Of a DNA stretch of 49,157 bases, positions 16,112-24,506 are shown piece after piece. The notes beneath the pieces were generated by a model. The model was not told the DNA's origin and did not search any database. It was given only the letters and a program-made list of their open reading frames with translations. Each line of letters begins with the position of its first letter. Position 1 is the first letter of the stretch. The stretch is from Sutterella seckii (lineage in GTDB: Bacteria > Pseudomonadota > Gammaproteobacteria > Burkholderiales > Burkholderiaceae_F), in assembly GCF_009183815.1 (NCBI RefSeq), contig NZ_WEHX01000009.1, positions 1 to 49,157 of the forward strand. Direction: 5' to 3'. The position numbers were made by a program, and so were the translations under genes.

Positions 16112-17521
16112 ATGAGCAACCAGGAAAGCAAGAGCCGCAGCGGCCGTTTCGACCTTCCCGCCAATGAGCTCGTTGAGAAATTCAACGCCACGATTCCGTT
16201 CGAGCAGCGCGTCTGCCCGTTCGACATTCAGGATTCGCAGGCGCATGCAACGATGCTCGCCCGCCAGGGCATCATCAGCAAGGAGGATGCTGAAGCGATC
16301 TGCGCCGGCCTCGACCAGGTCGCCGCGGAAATCCGCGCGGGCAAATTCGTCTTCTCCGTGAAGGACGAGGACATCCATATGGCGATCGAAAAGCGCATGA
16401 CCGAAATCGTGGGTCCCGCGGGCGGGCGTCTCCATACCGGCAGAAGCCGCAACGATCAGACGACGACCTCCACGAAGATGTATCTGCGTCATGCGATCCG
16501 CGAGGTTCAGAAGGGAATCCGGGCGCTTCAGGCGGAATTCATCGCGATTGCGCGGGCCAACATGACGGTGATCATGCCGGGCTACACGCACATGCAGACC
16601 GGCCAGCCGATCCTCTTCTCGCACTGGATGATGGCCTTCTTCTGGATGATGGAGCGCGACTTCACGCGCTTCGGCGACCTCTACCGCCGCATGGGACGCT
16701 GCCCCCTGGGCGCCGCGGCGCTCGCCGGCACGGACTTCCCCATCGACCGCGAATACACGGCTGAAAGGCTCGGGTTCGAAGGTCCGACCGAGAATTCGAT
16801 CGACAGCGTTTCCGACCGCGACCATATGGTCGAATTCAACGCGGCAGCGGCGATGTGCTATATGCATCTCTCGCGCCTTGCCGAAGAGCTCGTCACCTTC
16901 TCGACGCAGGAATTCAAGTTCGTGGAGCTCTCCGACGATTTCTGCACCGGCTCCTCGATCATGCCGCAGAAGAAGAACCCGGACATTGCCGAAAAGATCC
17001 GCGGCAAGACGGGCCGCATGTACGGCAACCTGATGGCGATGCTCACCATCATGAAGGGCATTCCGCTCGCCTACAACACCGACCTTTCGGAAGACAAGGA
17101 ACAGGTCTTCGACTCGATCGACACGCTCCTCGACAGCCTTGCCATCATGACGCCGATGATCGCCAAGATGCGCGTCAACTCCCCGAAGATGCGCGCTTCG
17201 GCCGACCTCGGCTACGCCAACGCCACCGACCTCGCCGACTATCTCGCGAAGAAGGGCATTCCCTTCCGCGAAGCGCACCACATCGTGGGCGCCATGGTCA
17301 ATTACGGCATCAAGCACGGCAAGCGCCTCGACGACTTCACGATGGAGGAGTACAGGAGCTTTTCCGACAAGATCGAGGAAGACATCCGCGAGGAAATCAA
17401 TCTTGAAACGTGCGTGCGCGCACGTCGCTCCTTCGGCGGCACGGCGCCCGAGCGCGTCGCCGAGCAGCTCGGCCGCGCCGAAGCTGTTCTCGCCCGCGAG
17501 GACGAGGAACTGAAGCGCTGA
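16112..17521 (+). CDS. Argininosuccinate-lyase-family C-N lyase, substrate probably not argininosuccinate
   Basis: A 469-aa member of the fumarase/aspartase superfamily closest to ArgH, releasing fumarate from a substituted aspartate. Catalytic elements are retained: HTGRSRNDQ with Asn114, GYTHMQ with Thr159-His160, and the signature loop GSSIMPQKKNPD with Ser281/Ser282. The usual N-terminal WGGRFS becomes RSGRFD, and residues recalled as contacting the arginine part in lyase/delta-crystallin structures are changed: Ser to Asp14, Asp to Asn18, and Gln to Ser326 (DLSEDK instead of DLQEDK). No other arginine gene is nearby. It begins after AAGGAG, is divergent from an MmgE/PrpD gene and is followed by two Dcu-family carriers. 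A lyase acting on an iminodisuccinate- or EDDS-like compound is inferred; true ArgH remains possible. Confidence 0.75.
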   Translation: MSNQESKSRSGRFDLPANELVEKFNATIPFEQRVCPFDIQDSQAHATMLARQGIISKEDAEAICAGLDQVAAEIRAGKFVFSVKDEDIHMAIEKRMTEIVGPAGGRLHTGRSRNDQTTTSTKMYLRHAIREVQKGIRALQAEFIAIARANMTVIMPGYTHMQTGQPILFSHWMMAFFWMMERDFTRFGDLYRRMGRCPLGAAALAGTDFPIDREYTAERLGFEGPTENSIDSVSDRDHMVEFNAAAAMCYMHLSRLAEELVTFSTQEFKFVELSDDFCTGSSIMPQKKNPDIAEKIRGKTGRMYGNLMAMLTIMKGIPLAYNTDLSEDKEQVFDSIDTLLDSLAIMTPMIAKMRVNSPKMRASADLGYANATDLADYLAKKGIPFREAHHIVGAMVNYGIKHGKRLDDFTMEEYRSFSDKIEEDIREEINLETCVRARRSFGGTAPERVAEQLGRAEAVLAREDEELKR

Positions 17522-17642
17522 AGCCCCAGGCGCCTTTCTCATCAGCTTTTCTCTCTGAAGACCCATCCCGCAGGCCTCGCATGAAGCCCGCGGGAGAGGT
17601 CGATTGATCCCCGATTTTCTCTATCTCCAGAGGAGAATTCCC

Positions 17643-18986
17643 ATGGAAATGGATCTCAATTTCTGGCTGCAGCTTCTCACCGTTGCCTTCTGCATTGGTC
17701 TCGGCGGCAGATACGGCGGCGTCGGCCTCGGCGCTGCGGGCGGCCTCGGCGTCTGCATTCTCGTTCTGCTTTTCGGTCTCAAGCCGAGTTCGCCCCCGGT
17801 TTCGACCATCCTCATCATCGTGGCCGTGATCGCCTGCACTTCGATTCTGCAGGGCGCGGGCGGCCTCGACTGGATGGTGAAAATCGCCGAAAGGATGCTC
17901 AGAAAGTGGCCGAAGGCGATTACGTTCGTCGCGCCCTTCGTCTGCTCGCTCTTCGTTATCTTCGTGGGCACGGCCTACGTTGCCTTTGCGGTCTATCCGG
18001 TCGTCGCGGAAGTGGCGACGCAGGCAAGAGTCCGCCCCGAACGCCCGATCGCAGCTTCCGTCATTTCTGCGGGCATCGCGGTCGTAGCTTCCCCCATGAG
18101 TGCGGCCACCGCTGCGCTCGTTGCGGCCCTTTCGCCCTACAACGTCTCGCTGATTGAAATCCTCATGATTTCGGTCCCGGCATTCCTCTTCGCCACGTTC
18201 TGCACGTGCCTCGCGGTCTACTGGAAGGGCACCGAGCTTGAGAACGACCCGGAATTCCGCCGCCGCGTTGAAAGCGGCGACTTCCAGGACCTCGTCATGA
18301 CGGAAAAGAAGTCTGAGAAGGAAGACGCCTCCAAGATGAAGAAGGTCCGCCTTTCGGTCGGCATCTTCGGCCTCGGCGTCGCCACCGTTCTCATCCTCGG
18401 CTTCTTCAAGGAGCTCCTCCCCGTCTGGACGGTGGCCGGCAAGACGAGCACGCTTCCGATTCCGCAGCTCATTCAGATGGTGATGCTCGCCTGCGGCCTC
18501 TTCATCATCGTTGCCTGCCGGATTCCCTCGCACAAGTTTGCCGACGGTTCGGTCTTCCGTGCGGGCCTCATCGGCGTGGTCGGCGTCTTCGGCGTTTCCT
18601 GGCTCACTGGCACCTTCTTTGATGCCTACCACGACGGCTTTGTCGAACTCTTTAAGGTGATGGCCGAGTCGACTCCGCTCCTCTTCGGCGTCGTGCTCTT
18701 CCTCTTCTCCGCGGTCATTCTGAGTCCGTCCGCTACGGTCGTTGCCCTGATGCCCCTCGGCGCCGCGATCGGCATCCCGCCCCTTCTTCTCGTAGCCCTC
18801 TATCCGGCAAGCTGCGGCGACTTCCTGATCCCCGGCGGCGCGCAGATCGGATGCTGTTCGTTCGACCGCACCGGCACGACGCATCTCGGCAGCTGGGTGC
18901 TCAACCACTCCTATCTGATTCCTGGGTTCGTCCACATTCTGACCGGCGTTGCCGCCGGCTATGGAATCTACTGCCTCATCGGGTGA
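17643..18986 (+). CDS. DcuA/DcuB-family anaerobic C4-dicarboxylate carrier 1
   Basis: A 447-aa inner-membrane carrier of the Dcu family (E. coli DcuB 446 aa), which exchanges fumarate, aspartate or malate for succinate in anaerobic respiration. Family segments include GGIG-like GGLGVCILVLLFGLKP, ILQGAGGLDWMVKIAERML, RPERPIAASVISAGIAVVAS and DRTGTTHLGSWVLNHSYL. About ten hydrophobic segments are visible. ATG at 17643 is chosen for the GAGGAG site just upstream; an in-frame TTG at 17604 would add 13 unlikely residues. It lies 121 bp after the lyase gene and before a close paralogue, and probably exports or exchanges the product of that lyase. Confidence 0.88.
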   Translation: MEMDLNFWLQLLTVAFCIGLGGRYGGVGLGAAGGLGVCILVLLFGLKPSSPPVSTILIIVAVIACTSILQGAGGLDWMVKIAERMLRKWPKAITFVAPFVCSLFVIFVGTAYVAFAVYPVVAEVATQARVRPERPIAASVISAGIAVVASPMSAATAALVAALSPYNVSLIEILMISVPAFLFATFCTCLAVYWKGTELENDPEFRRRVESGDFQDLVMTEKKSEKEDASKMKKVRLSVGIFGLGVATVLILGFFKELLPVWTVAGKTSTLPIPQLIQMVMLACGLFIIVACRIPSHKFADGSVFRAGLIGVVGVFGVSWLTGTFFDAYHDGFVELFKVMAESTPLLFGVVLFLFSAVILSPSATVVALMPLGAAIGIPPLLLVALYPASCGDFLIPGGAQIGCCSFDRTGTTHLGSWVLNHSYLIPGFVHILTGVAAGYGIYCLIG

Positions 18987-19039
18987 TTGAGGCCATTTCA
19001 AAAGGAAGGTTTCGCCTCTACAATCTGACCGTTTCCCGT

Positions 19040-19071
19040 GCGCTGTTCGAAAGGAATGTTTCGGACAGCGC
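19040..19071 (+). terminator. Intercistronic hairpin between the two dcu genes
   Basis: GCGCTGT-T-CGAAA (19040-19052) pairs with TTTCG-G-ACAGCGC (19059-19071), giving a 13-bp stem with one T·G wobble and a 6-nt loop. Only a weak T-rich stretch (TTCTCTCATT) follows, so it may attenuate rather than fully end transcription. Confidence 0.6.
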
Positions 19072-19102
19072 TTCTCTCATTCAGAAATTCCCTTTTACCA
19101 CC

Positions 19103-20437
19103 ATGGAAATGGATCTTTCTTTCTGGCTGCAGCTTGCGGTCGTGCTCGTCTGCGTCGCCATCGGCGGCAGACTGGGCGGCGTGGGCCTTGGCGCCGCGGG
19201 CGGTCTCGGCGTCTGCATTCTCGTTCTCGGCATGGGCATTCAGCCGGGTTCGCCTCCGGTCTCAGTCCTCCTCATCATTACGGCGGTGATCGCCTGCACG
19301 TCCGTGCTCCAGGGCTCGGGCGGCCTCGACCTGCTCGTTCGCTGGGCGGAAAAGCTCCTTCGCAAGTGGCCGCGCGCTATTACCTTCGTGGGGCCCCTCG
19401 TCTGCTCCTTCTTCGTGATGCTGGTCGGCACGGCCTATGTCGCCTTCGCGGTCTACCCGGTGGTGGCTGAAGTGGCCGCATCGGCAAAGGTCCGTCCCGA
19501 ACGCGCGGTTTCCGCATCCGTCATCTGCGCCGGCATCGGCGTGATGGCCTCTCCCATGTCGGCCGCCATGGCTGCAATGGTGGGCATCATGGCGATGCAG
19601 GGCATTGCCTTCTGGCAGATTCTCGCCTGCACGGTTCCGACCTTCATTTTCACGGTCCTCGTGACGGCGCTCTCCGTCTTCTGGCGCGGGTGCGAACTTG
19701 AGGACGATCCGGAATTCAAGCGCCGGCTCGCGAACGGCGACTACCAGTGGCTCGCTGGTGTCAACGCCACGCAGAAGTATGAGGAGAAGCCTTTCGCCCG
19801 CCGCGCTGTGGCGATCTTCCTGATCGGCATTCTCGTCTCGATCTGCATGGGCTCCATCCCCGGACTTCGTCCGGCCTGGGAAGCTGCCGGCAAGGTCTCG
19901 CAGCTTCCGATCCCGTCGCTCATTCAGATGGTGATGCTCGCCACGGCCTTCTTCATCATCCTTCTCTGCCGCGTGCCGCCTGAAAAATTCGCGTCCGGCT
20001 CCGTCTTCCGTTCGGGCCTCATCGGCGTCGTCGGCGTCTTCGGCATTGCGTGGTGCACGGGGACGTTCTTCGACCTTCACACGAAGCTTCTCGCCGACGT
20101 CTTCTCGAGCCTCGCGAAGGACGCGCCCTTCGTCTTCTGCGTCGCCGCCTTCTGCGCCTCGAGCGTCATCTTCTCGCCCACGGTCTCGACCACGATCATG
20201 ATGCCGCTCGGCCTCAAGTTCGGGCTTCCGCCGGAATTCCTCATCGGCACCTGGGCCTGCTGCTTCGGCGACTTCCTGATCCCGGGCGGCGCTCAGATCG
20301 GCTGCACGGCCTTCGACCGCACGGGCACGACGAAGCTCGGCTCCTTCGTCATCAACCATTCGTACCTGCGCCCGGGACTCGTCTTCGTGGTGAGCGGCAC
20401 GATCATCGGCTGGTGCATTTCGAAGATCGTTTTCTAA
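19103..20437 (+). CDS. DcuA/DcuB-family anaerobic C4-dicarboxylate carrier 2
   Basis: A 444-aa paralogue of the preceding carrier, with near-identical N-termini (MEMDL-x-FWLQL in both) and the same landmarks: GSGGLDLLVRWAEKLLRKWP, RPERAVSASVICAGIG and DRTGTTKLGSFVINHSYL. Start ATG at 19103 is chosen by alignment with the first copy; the frame is open much further upstream into the previous gene and no strong ribosome-binding site is seen. The pair looks like a tandem duplication that has diverged, so the two may differ in substrate or exchange partner. It is the last gene of the lyase-dcu-dcu unit. Confidence 0.88.
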   Translation: MEMDLSFWLQLAVVLVCVAIGGRLGGVGLGAAGGLGVCILVLGMGIQPGSPPVSVLLIITAVIACTSVLQGSGGLDLLVRWAEKLLRKWPRAITFVGPLVCSFFVMLVGTAYVAFAVYPVVAEVAASAKVRPERAVSASVICAGIGVMASPMSAAMAAMVGIMAMQGIAFWQILACTVPTFIFTVLVTALSVFWRGCELEDDPEFKRRLANGDYQWLAGVNATQKYEEKPFARRAVAIFLIGILVSICMGSIPGLRPAWEAAGKVSQLPIPSLIQMVMLATAFFIILLCRVPPEKFASGSVFRSGLIGVVGVFGIAWCTGTFFDLHTKLLADVFSSLAKDAPFVFCVAAFCASSVIFSPTVSTTIMMPLGLKFGLPPEFLIGTWACCFGDFLIPGGAQIGCTAFDRTGTTKLGSFVINHSYLRPGLVFVVSGTIIGWCISKIVF

Positions 20438-20454
20438 AACTCAATTGACTTTTC

Positions 20455-20484
20455 AGGAGGAGCGTCTTATCGGACGCTTCTCCT
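20455..20484 (+). terminator. Hairpin after dcu copy 2
   Basis: AGGAGGAGCGTC (20455-20466) pairs with GACGCTTCTCCT (20473-20484) with one mismatch and a 6-nt loop, 18 bp after the stop codon. Confidence 0.65.
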
Positions 20485-20496
20485 CCGAAAAAGAGA

Positions 20497-20532
20497 AAAG
20501 GCCGGAGTTCCGCTGCGGGAGTTCCGGCCTTT
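20497..20532. terminator. Bidirectional terminator between dcu copy 2 and glnD
   Basis: AAAGGCCGGA (20497-20506) pairs with TCCGGCCTTT (20523-20532); T-rich sequence follows on the plus strand and the complementary A-rich run gives T's on the minus strand. It serves two converging transcripts. Confidence 0.8.
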
Positions 20533-20561
20533 CTTGTGGGCGGGCGCTGAAGGCGCTTCAC

Positions 20562-23150
20562 TCAGCCCTTCTGCGGGAGGAGCGCTTCAATGAGCTCCGC
20601 CTCAAAGGCGAGAAGGAGGCTGTCCTCATGAAGGGCCGCCCCGTCGATGAGGAAGACGTCCTCGGCGCGTTCGCCGAGGGTCGCAATCTTTGCGGTCTGC
20701 AGATTGACGCTGTATTTGGCAAGCACCTGCGAGATCGCATAAAGAAGCCCGATTCTGTCCGTTCCGACGAGATTCAGAATGAAGGCGCGGTGCGATTCGT
20801 CCGGATGAATGTTGACGCTCGGGCGCGTGGGGAAGTGCCTCGAGCGGCGCGAGAGCCGTGCCTTCGGCGCGGGCGGGAGCGGCTTCTCGTCGATCAATGC
20901 GGCGGCGAGGCTCTTTTCCATCTGCGCGAGCTTCTCAGGGGTATCGAACCGCCCGAAGGCGTCGGCAACAAGGAACGTATCGAGCGCCCAGCCGTGGCGC
21001 GTGGTGTGCACGCGGGCGTCGACGACCGAGAGCGAATTCTTCCCGAACCAGGCAACGGACCTGAGAAAGAGGTCCTTCCGGTCGGGCAGGTAGAGGAGAA
21101 TCGTGAGGCTTTCCGTCGTGGCATTCCGCTTCACGCGCACGATGGGAGTCGGGTCCATGACGTGGAGCGCGAGCATCTCGGTGTGCCAGGCGATCTCCTC
21201 GCTCGTATGGCGCATGAAGTAGACGAGGTCCAGCTCCCGCCAGAGGCGATTGCGGGCCTCGTCGGAAACGCGCCCGTGAAGAAGTTCGATCGCTTCCCTG
21301 CGCCGCCTTTCTGCGACGTCGGCGAGCGTGGCTTCGCCCCCGGTGCCGACGATCCGGTCGAGCGCGGCATGGTAGAGGTTCTCGAGAAGCGCCGCCTTCC
21401 AGGGCGTCCACACCTTGGGCGAGGTCGCGCGGATGTCGGCGACGGTGAGAAGGTAGAGGGCGTCGAGCCGCTCCTTCGTCCCGACGAGGCGGATGAAGCG
21501 CTCGACCACCTCCGGGTCGGAGATGTCTTCCTTCTGCGCGACGCGGCTCATGACGAGGTGTTCGCGCACGAGGAAGGTGATGAAGTCGGTGTCTTCTTCC
21601 GAGAGCCCGAAGCGGCGGCAGAAGAGCTCCGCCTTCTCCGCCCCGATGATCTCGTGGCCGCCTCCGAGGCCCTTCCCGATATCGTGAAAGAGCCCGGCAA
21701 TGAGGAGCCTCCACGAGTCGGGAAGCGCCGTCATGAGCTGCGTGCAGAGCGGGTACTCGTGGGCGTGCTCGGAGCGCCGGAAGCGGCAGAGGTTCTTGAC
21801 GACGAGGATCGTGTGCTGGTCGACCGTGAAGATGTGGTAGAGGTCGTGCTGCATCTGGCCGACTACATGCCGGAAGGCCGGGAGCATGCGGGAGAGAATT
21901 CCCCAGGCATTCATCATGGCGAGCGCATCGTCGGCGCCTTTTTCAAGCTTGATGATGTCGAGGAAGGTCTTCTGGTTTTCCGGATCCTCGCGGTAGGCAA
22001 CGCCGATCTTCGGGGTTGCGTGCCAGAGAGCGCGCAGGAGCCTCGTCGAAAAACGGGTAAGTTCGGGGTGAAGCGCAAAGACGAGGAAGGTTCTGAGAAT
22101 CGCCTTCGGGTCCCTTTCGTAGACGTCGTCCCCGGCAATGTCCATTTCGTCGCCGAGCGCGAGAAAGTCGGCGCTGAGGCGCACGGGCGTGGCGAGGGCA
22201 GAGCCGCCGACGAGACGGTCCGAGATCGTCTGGAGCTGGATGATCGACATCTGCACGACCGACTTCGCATTCCAGTAGTAGCGCTTCATGAGGGCTTCGG
22301 ACGCCCGCATGAGGCCCGTCGCCTTGTAGCCGAGCCGGGCGGCAAGCGCTTCCTGAACGTCGAAGAGAAGCCGGTTCTCGTCGCGGTTCGTGAGGAGATG
22401 GAGCTCGATCCTGAGCTTCGCGAGAAAGCGGAAGCACTCCTCGATCGTATGCATCTCGCGCTCGGTGATGAGATCCGCGTCCTTCATGCCCTGAAGGCTG
22501 TCGGCCAAGCCCGCCGCACGGGCGCACCAGAGAAAGACCTGAAGGTCTCTCAGACCCCCGGGCGACTCCTTGAGGTTGGGTTCGAGCGCATAGGGGGTGT
22601 CTTCGTACTTCTGATGCCTGCGGCGGAGTTCGAGCATCTTGTCGCGGAAGAACGCCCGGGCGTCGAGGCTCGCGAAGAAGTCGTCGCGGGATGCGTCGTA
22701 GAGCGTCCTTTCGCCCCAGAGGAAGCGGCTTTCCAGATAGGTGGTCGCAATTGAGACGTCCTCGGCCGCTTCCGCCGTGAATTCCTTTTCCGTTCTCACG
22801 GTCGCGCCCACGGTGAGGCCGAGCTCCCAGAGCGCGGCGAGGAAGGCGGAAATCTTTGCCTTCGTCTCTTCGTCCTCGCCCCGGTCGTCTGAAAGGAGAA
22901 CAAGGAGATCGATGTCGGAGTGGGGAAAAAGTTCTCTCCGGCCGTAGCCGCCCACGGCGGCGAGCGCGAGCCCGTCGGAGGGGAATTCCGCGAGGCTTCC
23001 GAGCGCGAGAACGGCGCGGTCGAGGGCGGCGCTGTGCGCATTGAGGCACGCTTCCGTGTCGTGCGTTTCGTGCCAGGCGTCGGCAATGCGCGTGCGGTCT
23101 TCCTTAAAGCGCTCGACGACGGCGCTCAGCTTTTCCGGGCTGATCTCCAT
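20562..23150 (-). CDS. glnD: [Protein-PII] uridylyltransferase / uridylyl-removing enzyme
   Basis: An 862-aa bifunctional nitrogen sensor that uridylylates PII at low glutamine and removes UMP at high glutamine. The nucleotidyltransferase motif is GGYGRRELFPHSDIDLL (67-83, metal-binding Asp79 and Asp81). The HD domain responsible for UMP removal has His489-Asp490 (LFHDIGKG). Two ACT domains that bind glutamine close the protein (starting near SLTILLYLPD and RAFILNLVGTDRIG). Length matches the family. It lies downstream of map on the same strand, separated by a strong terminator, an arrangement common in beta- and gammaproteobacteria. Confidence 0.95.
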   Translation of the reverse strand: MEISPEKLSAVVERFKEDRTRIADAWHETHDTEACLNAHSAALDRAVLALGSLAEFPSDGLALAAVGGYGRRELFPHSDIDLLVLLSDDRGEDEETKAKISAFLAALWELGLTVGATVRTEKEFTAEAAEDVSIATTYLESRFLWGERTLYDASRDDFFASLDARAFFRDKMLELRRRHQKYEDTPYALEPNLKESPGGLRDLQVFLWCARAAGLADSLQGMKDADLITEREMHTIEECFRFLAKLRIELHLLTNRDENRLLFDVQEALAARLGYKATGLMRASEALMKRYYWNAKSVVQMSIIQLQTISDRLVGGSALATPVRLSADFLALGDEMDIAGDDVYERDPKAILRTFLVFALHPELTRFSTRLLRALWHATPKIGVAYREDPENQKTFLDIIKLEKGADDALAMMNAWGILSRMLPAFRHVVGQMQHDLYHIFTVDQHTILVVKNLCRFRRSEHAHEYPLCTQLMTALPDSWRLLIAGLFHDIGKGLGGGHEIIGAEKAELFCRRFGLSEEDTDFITFLVREHLVMSRVAQKEDISDPEVVERFIRLVGTKERLDALYLLTVADIRATSPKVWTPWKAALLENLYHAALDRIVGTGGEATLADVAERRRREAIELLHGRVSDEARNRLWRELDLVYFMRHTSEEIAWHTEMLALHVMDPTPIVRVKRNATTESLTILLYLPDRKDLFLRSVAWFGKNSLSVVDARVHTTRHGWALDTFLVADAFGRFDTPEKLAQMEKSLAAALIDEKPLPPAPKARLSRRSRHFPTRPSVNIHPDESHRAFILNLVGTDRIGLLYAISQVLAKYSVNLQTAKIATLGERAEDVFLIDGAALHEDSLLLAFEAELIEALLPQKG

Positions 23151-23186
23151 GATGACCGGGACTCCGCAGAAAGAAAAAGGGAAATG

Positions 23187-23239
23187 AAAAGGCGGTCCGC
23201 ATGAACCGGCGCAAGCTGCCGGCGGACGGACCGCCTTTT
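23187..23239 (-). terminator. Terminator between map and glnD
   Basis: AAAAGGCGGTCCG (23187-23199) is perfectly complementary to CGGACCGCCTTTT (23227-23239), with a further internal CCGGC/GCCGG stem. On the minus strand it ends the map transcript. Confidence 0.85.
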
Positions 23240-23266
23240 CAAAGACTATAGGGTGAGGGAGTGCTC

Positions 23267-24094
23267 TCAGAGGTTCTCAGGAAGCTTCCAGCCCTTCACG
23301 AAGGCGGGAGGCGCCTGAGTGCCCTTGCTCACCGTGAGGACGTCGTAGCCGGTTTCTGTCACAAGCACCATGTGCTCCCACTGCGCGGAAAGCGAATGGT
23401 CCTTGGTGACCACCGTCCAGCCGTCGCCAAGCATGGTGACGCCGTAGCGTCCGGCATTCACCATGGGTTCGACCGTGAAGACCATGCCGGGCTCGAAGAC
23501 GGGCGTCTGATGATGGACGGGGAAGTGATTGACGTGAGGCTCTTCATGGAAGCCCTTGCCGATCCCGTGGCCGCCGTAGTCGCGCACGACGGAGATGCCG
23601 TTCTGATCGGCATAGCGCTGGCAGGCAACGCCGATGTCGTTGAAGCAACCGCCCGGGCGCACGGCGTCGATGCCCGCCCACATCGTATTGAAGGCAAGGT
23701 CGACCAGGCGCTTCCCGGCAATGGTGGGCTTGCCGACGATGAACATTCTCGAGGTGTCGCCGTGATAGCCGTTCTTGATGCTCGTCACGTCGATGTTGAC
23801 GATGTCGCCCGACTTGAGGATCTTCTTGTCGCTCGGGATGCCGTGGCAGACGACGTGATTGATCGAAATGCAGGTCGTCGCCGGATAGGGCGTCATTCCG
23901 GGAGGAGTGTAGCCGAGACACGCCGGAATGCACTTCTGCACGTTCACCGTGTAGTCGTATGCGAGGCGGTCAAGTTCGCCGGTGGAGACGCCGGGCTTCA
24001 CGAACGGCGTGAGATAGTCGAGGAGCTCGGCCGCAAGACGGCCGGCAATGCGGAGTCCCGCAATGTCCTCGGGCGTTTTGATGGAAATCGCCAT
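23267..24094 (-). CDS. map: Methionine aminopeptidase, type I
   Basis: A 275-aa metalloenzyme that removes N-terminal methionine from nascent proteins. Conserved metal and substrate elements are visible: CISINHVVCHGIPSD, GDIVNIDVTSIKNGYHGDTS with two metal-binding Asp residues, GHGIGKGFHEEPHVNHF, MVFTVEPMVNAG and WEHMVLVTETGYDVLT. It is divergent from the rpsB-tsf cluster, as in many proteobacteria, though a small secreted-protein gene is inserted between them here. Confidence 0.95.
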   Translation of the reverse strand: MAISIKTPEDIAGLRIAGRLAAELLDYLTPFVKPGVSTGELDRLAYDYTVNVQKCIPACLGYTPPGMTPYPATTCISINHVVCHGIPSDKKILKSGDIVNIDVTSIKNGYHGDTSRMFIVGKPTIAGKRLVDLAFNTMWAGIDAVRPGGCFNDIGVACQRYADQNGISVVRDYGGHGIGKGFHEEPHVNHFPVHHQTPVFEPGMVFTVEPMVNAGRYGVTMLGDGWTVVTKDHSLSAQWEHMVLVTETGYDVLTVSKGTQAPPAFVKGWKLPENL

Positions 24095-24506
24095 GATGTC
24101 TGCTGGTAATTAAAGTCTGAGGAAATGAAATCTGGTCGGGAGAATACTGAAGAGGAGCAAAGGCAATGGGGCCCTCGCTCCGGAAGCTTCTCCGGAACGC
24201 AAGCGCGGAGGGGAAGCCCTGCGCTTGAAAGGTGCCCCACATTCTAATGAGGTGGCGCGGCGCGAGGACCGGAAGTCCGCGGTAAACGCGTCCGGAAAAG
24301 GTCTGCTGCAACGATATGTTTCTAAGGATTTGCTAACGAAGGACTAACGATTCGCTAATCTGCGCCGCATAAAGTTGTAAACATCAAGGGACGCCGCAGC
24401 GCTTCCCGACCGGAACTCTCAGAAAGAAAAGCATTTTCTTCCGATGAAATCCGGCAGTTTCAAATAAGAAGGCTCCCCCGATGAAAGGGAGCCGGGAGAG
24501 AAAATC
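24095..24506. other. Intergenic region between map and the BOF-protein gene
   Basis: About 410 bp between divergent genes, without a recognisable coding sequence. It contains four 11-bp-spaced CTAA repeats (24322-24360), and a hairpin directly before the BOF gene: GGCTCCC (24471-24477) with GGGAGCC (24487-24493). Confidence 0.5.
24322..24360. promoter_or_regulatory. Four CTAA-box direct repeats with exact 11-bp period
   Basis: CTAAGGA (24322), CTAACGA (24333), CTAACGA (24344) and CTAATC (24355) start exactly 11 bp apart, about one helical turn. Such tandem half-sites are typical of OmpR-family response regulators (QseB/PmrA-like). They lie 147-185 bp upstream of the BOF gene and also upstream of divergent map. 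Binding is inferred from spacing only. Confidence 0.5.

Noticed and set aside
16112-17521. Straightforward annotation as argH of arginine biosynthesis
   Set aside because: No other arginine genes are nearby, the WGGRFS and DLQEDK motifs are altered, and the neighbours are MmgE/PrpD and Dcu genes. It was kept as a possibility, not as the call.
17604-17642. TTG start giving a longer first Dcu carrier
   Set aside because: The ATG at 17643 has a clear GAGGAG site and gives the family length; its paralogue begins with the same residues.
20445-22754. 769-aa plus-strand open frame opposite glnD
   Set aside because: Antisense shadow beginning inside the shared terminator region; no recognisable domain, while glnD has all its motifs.
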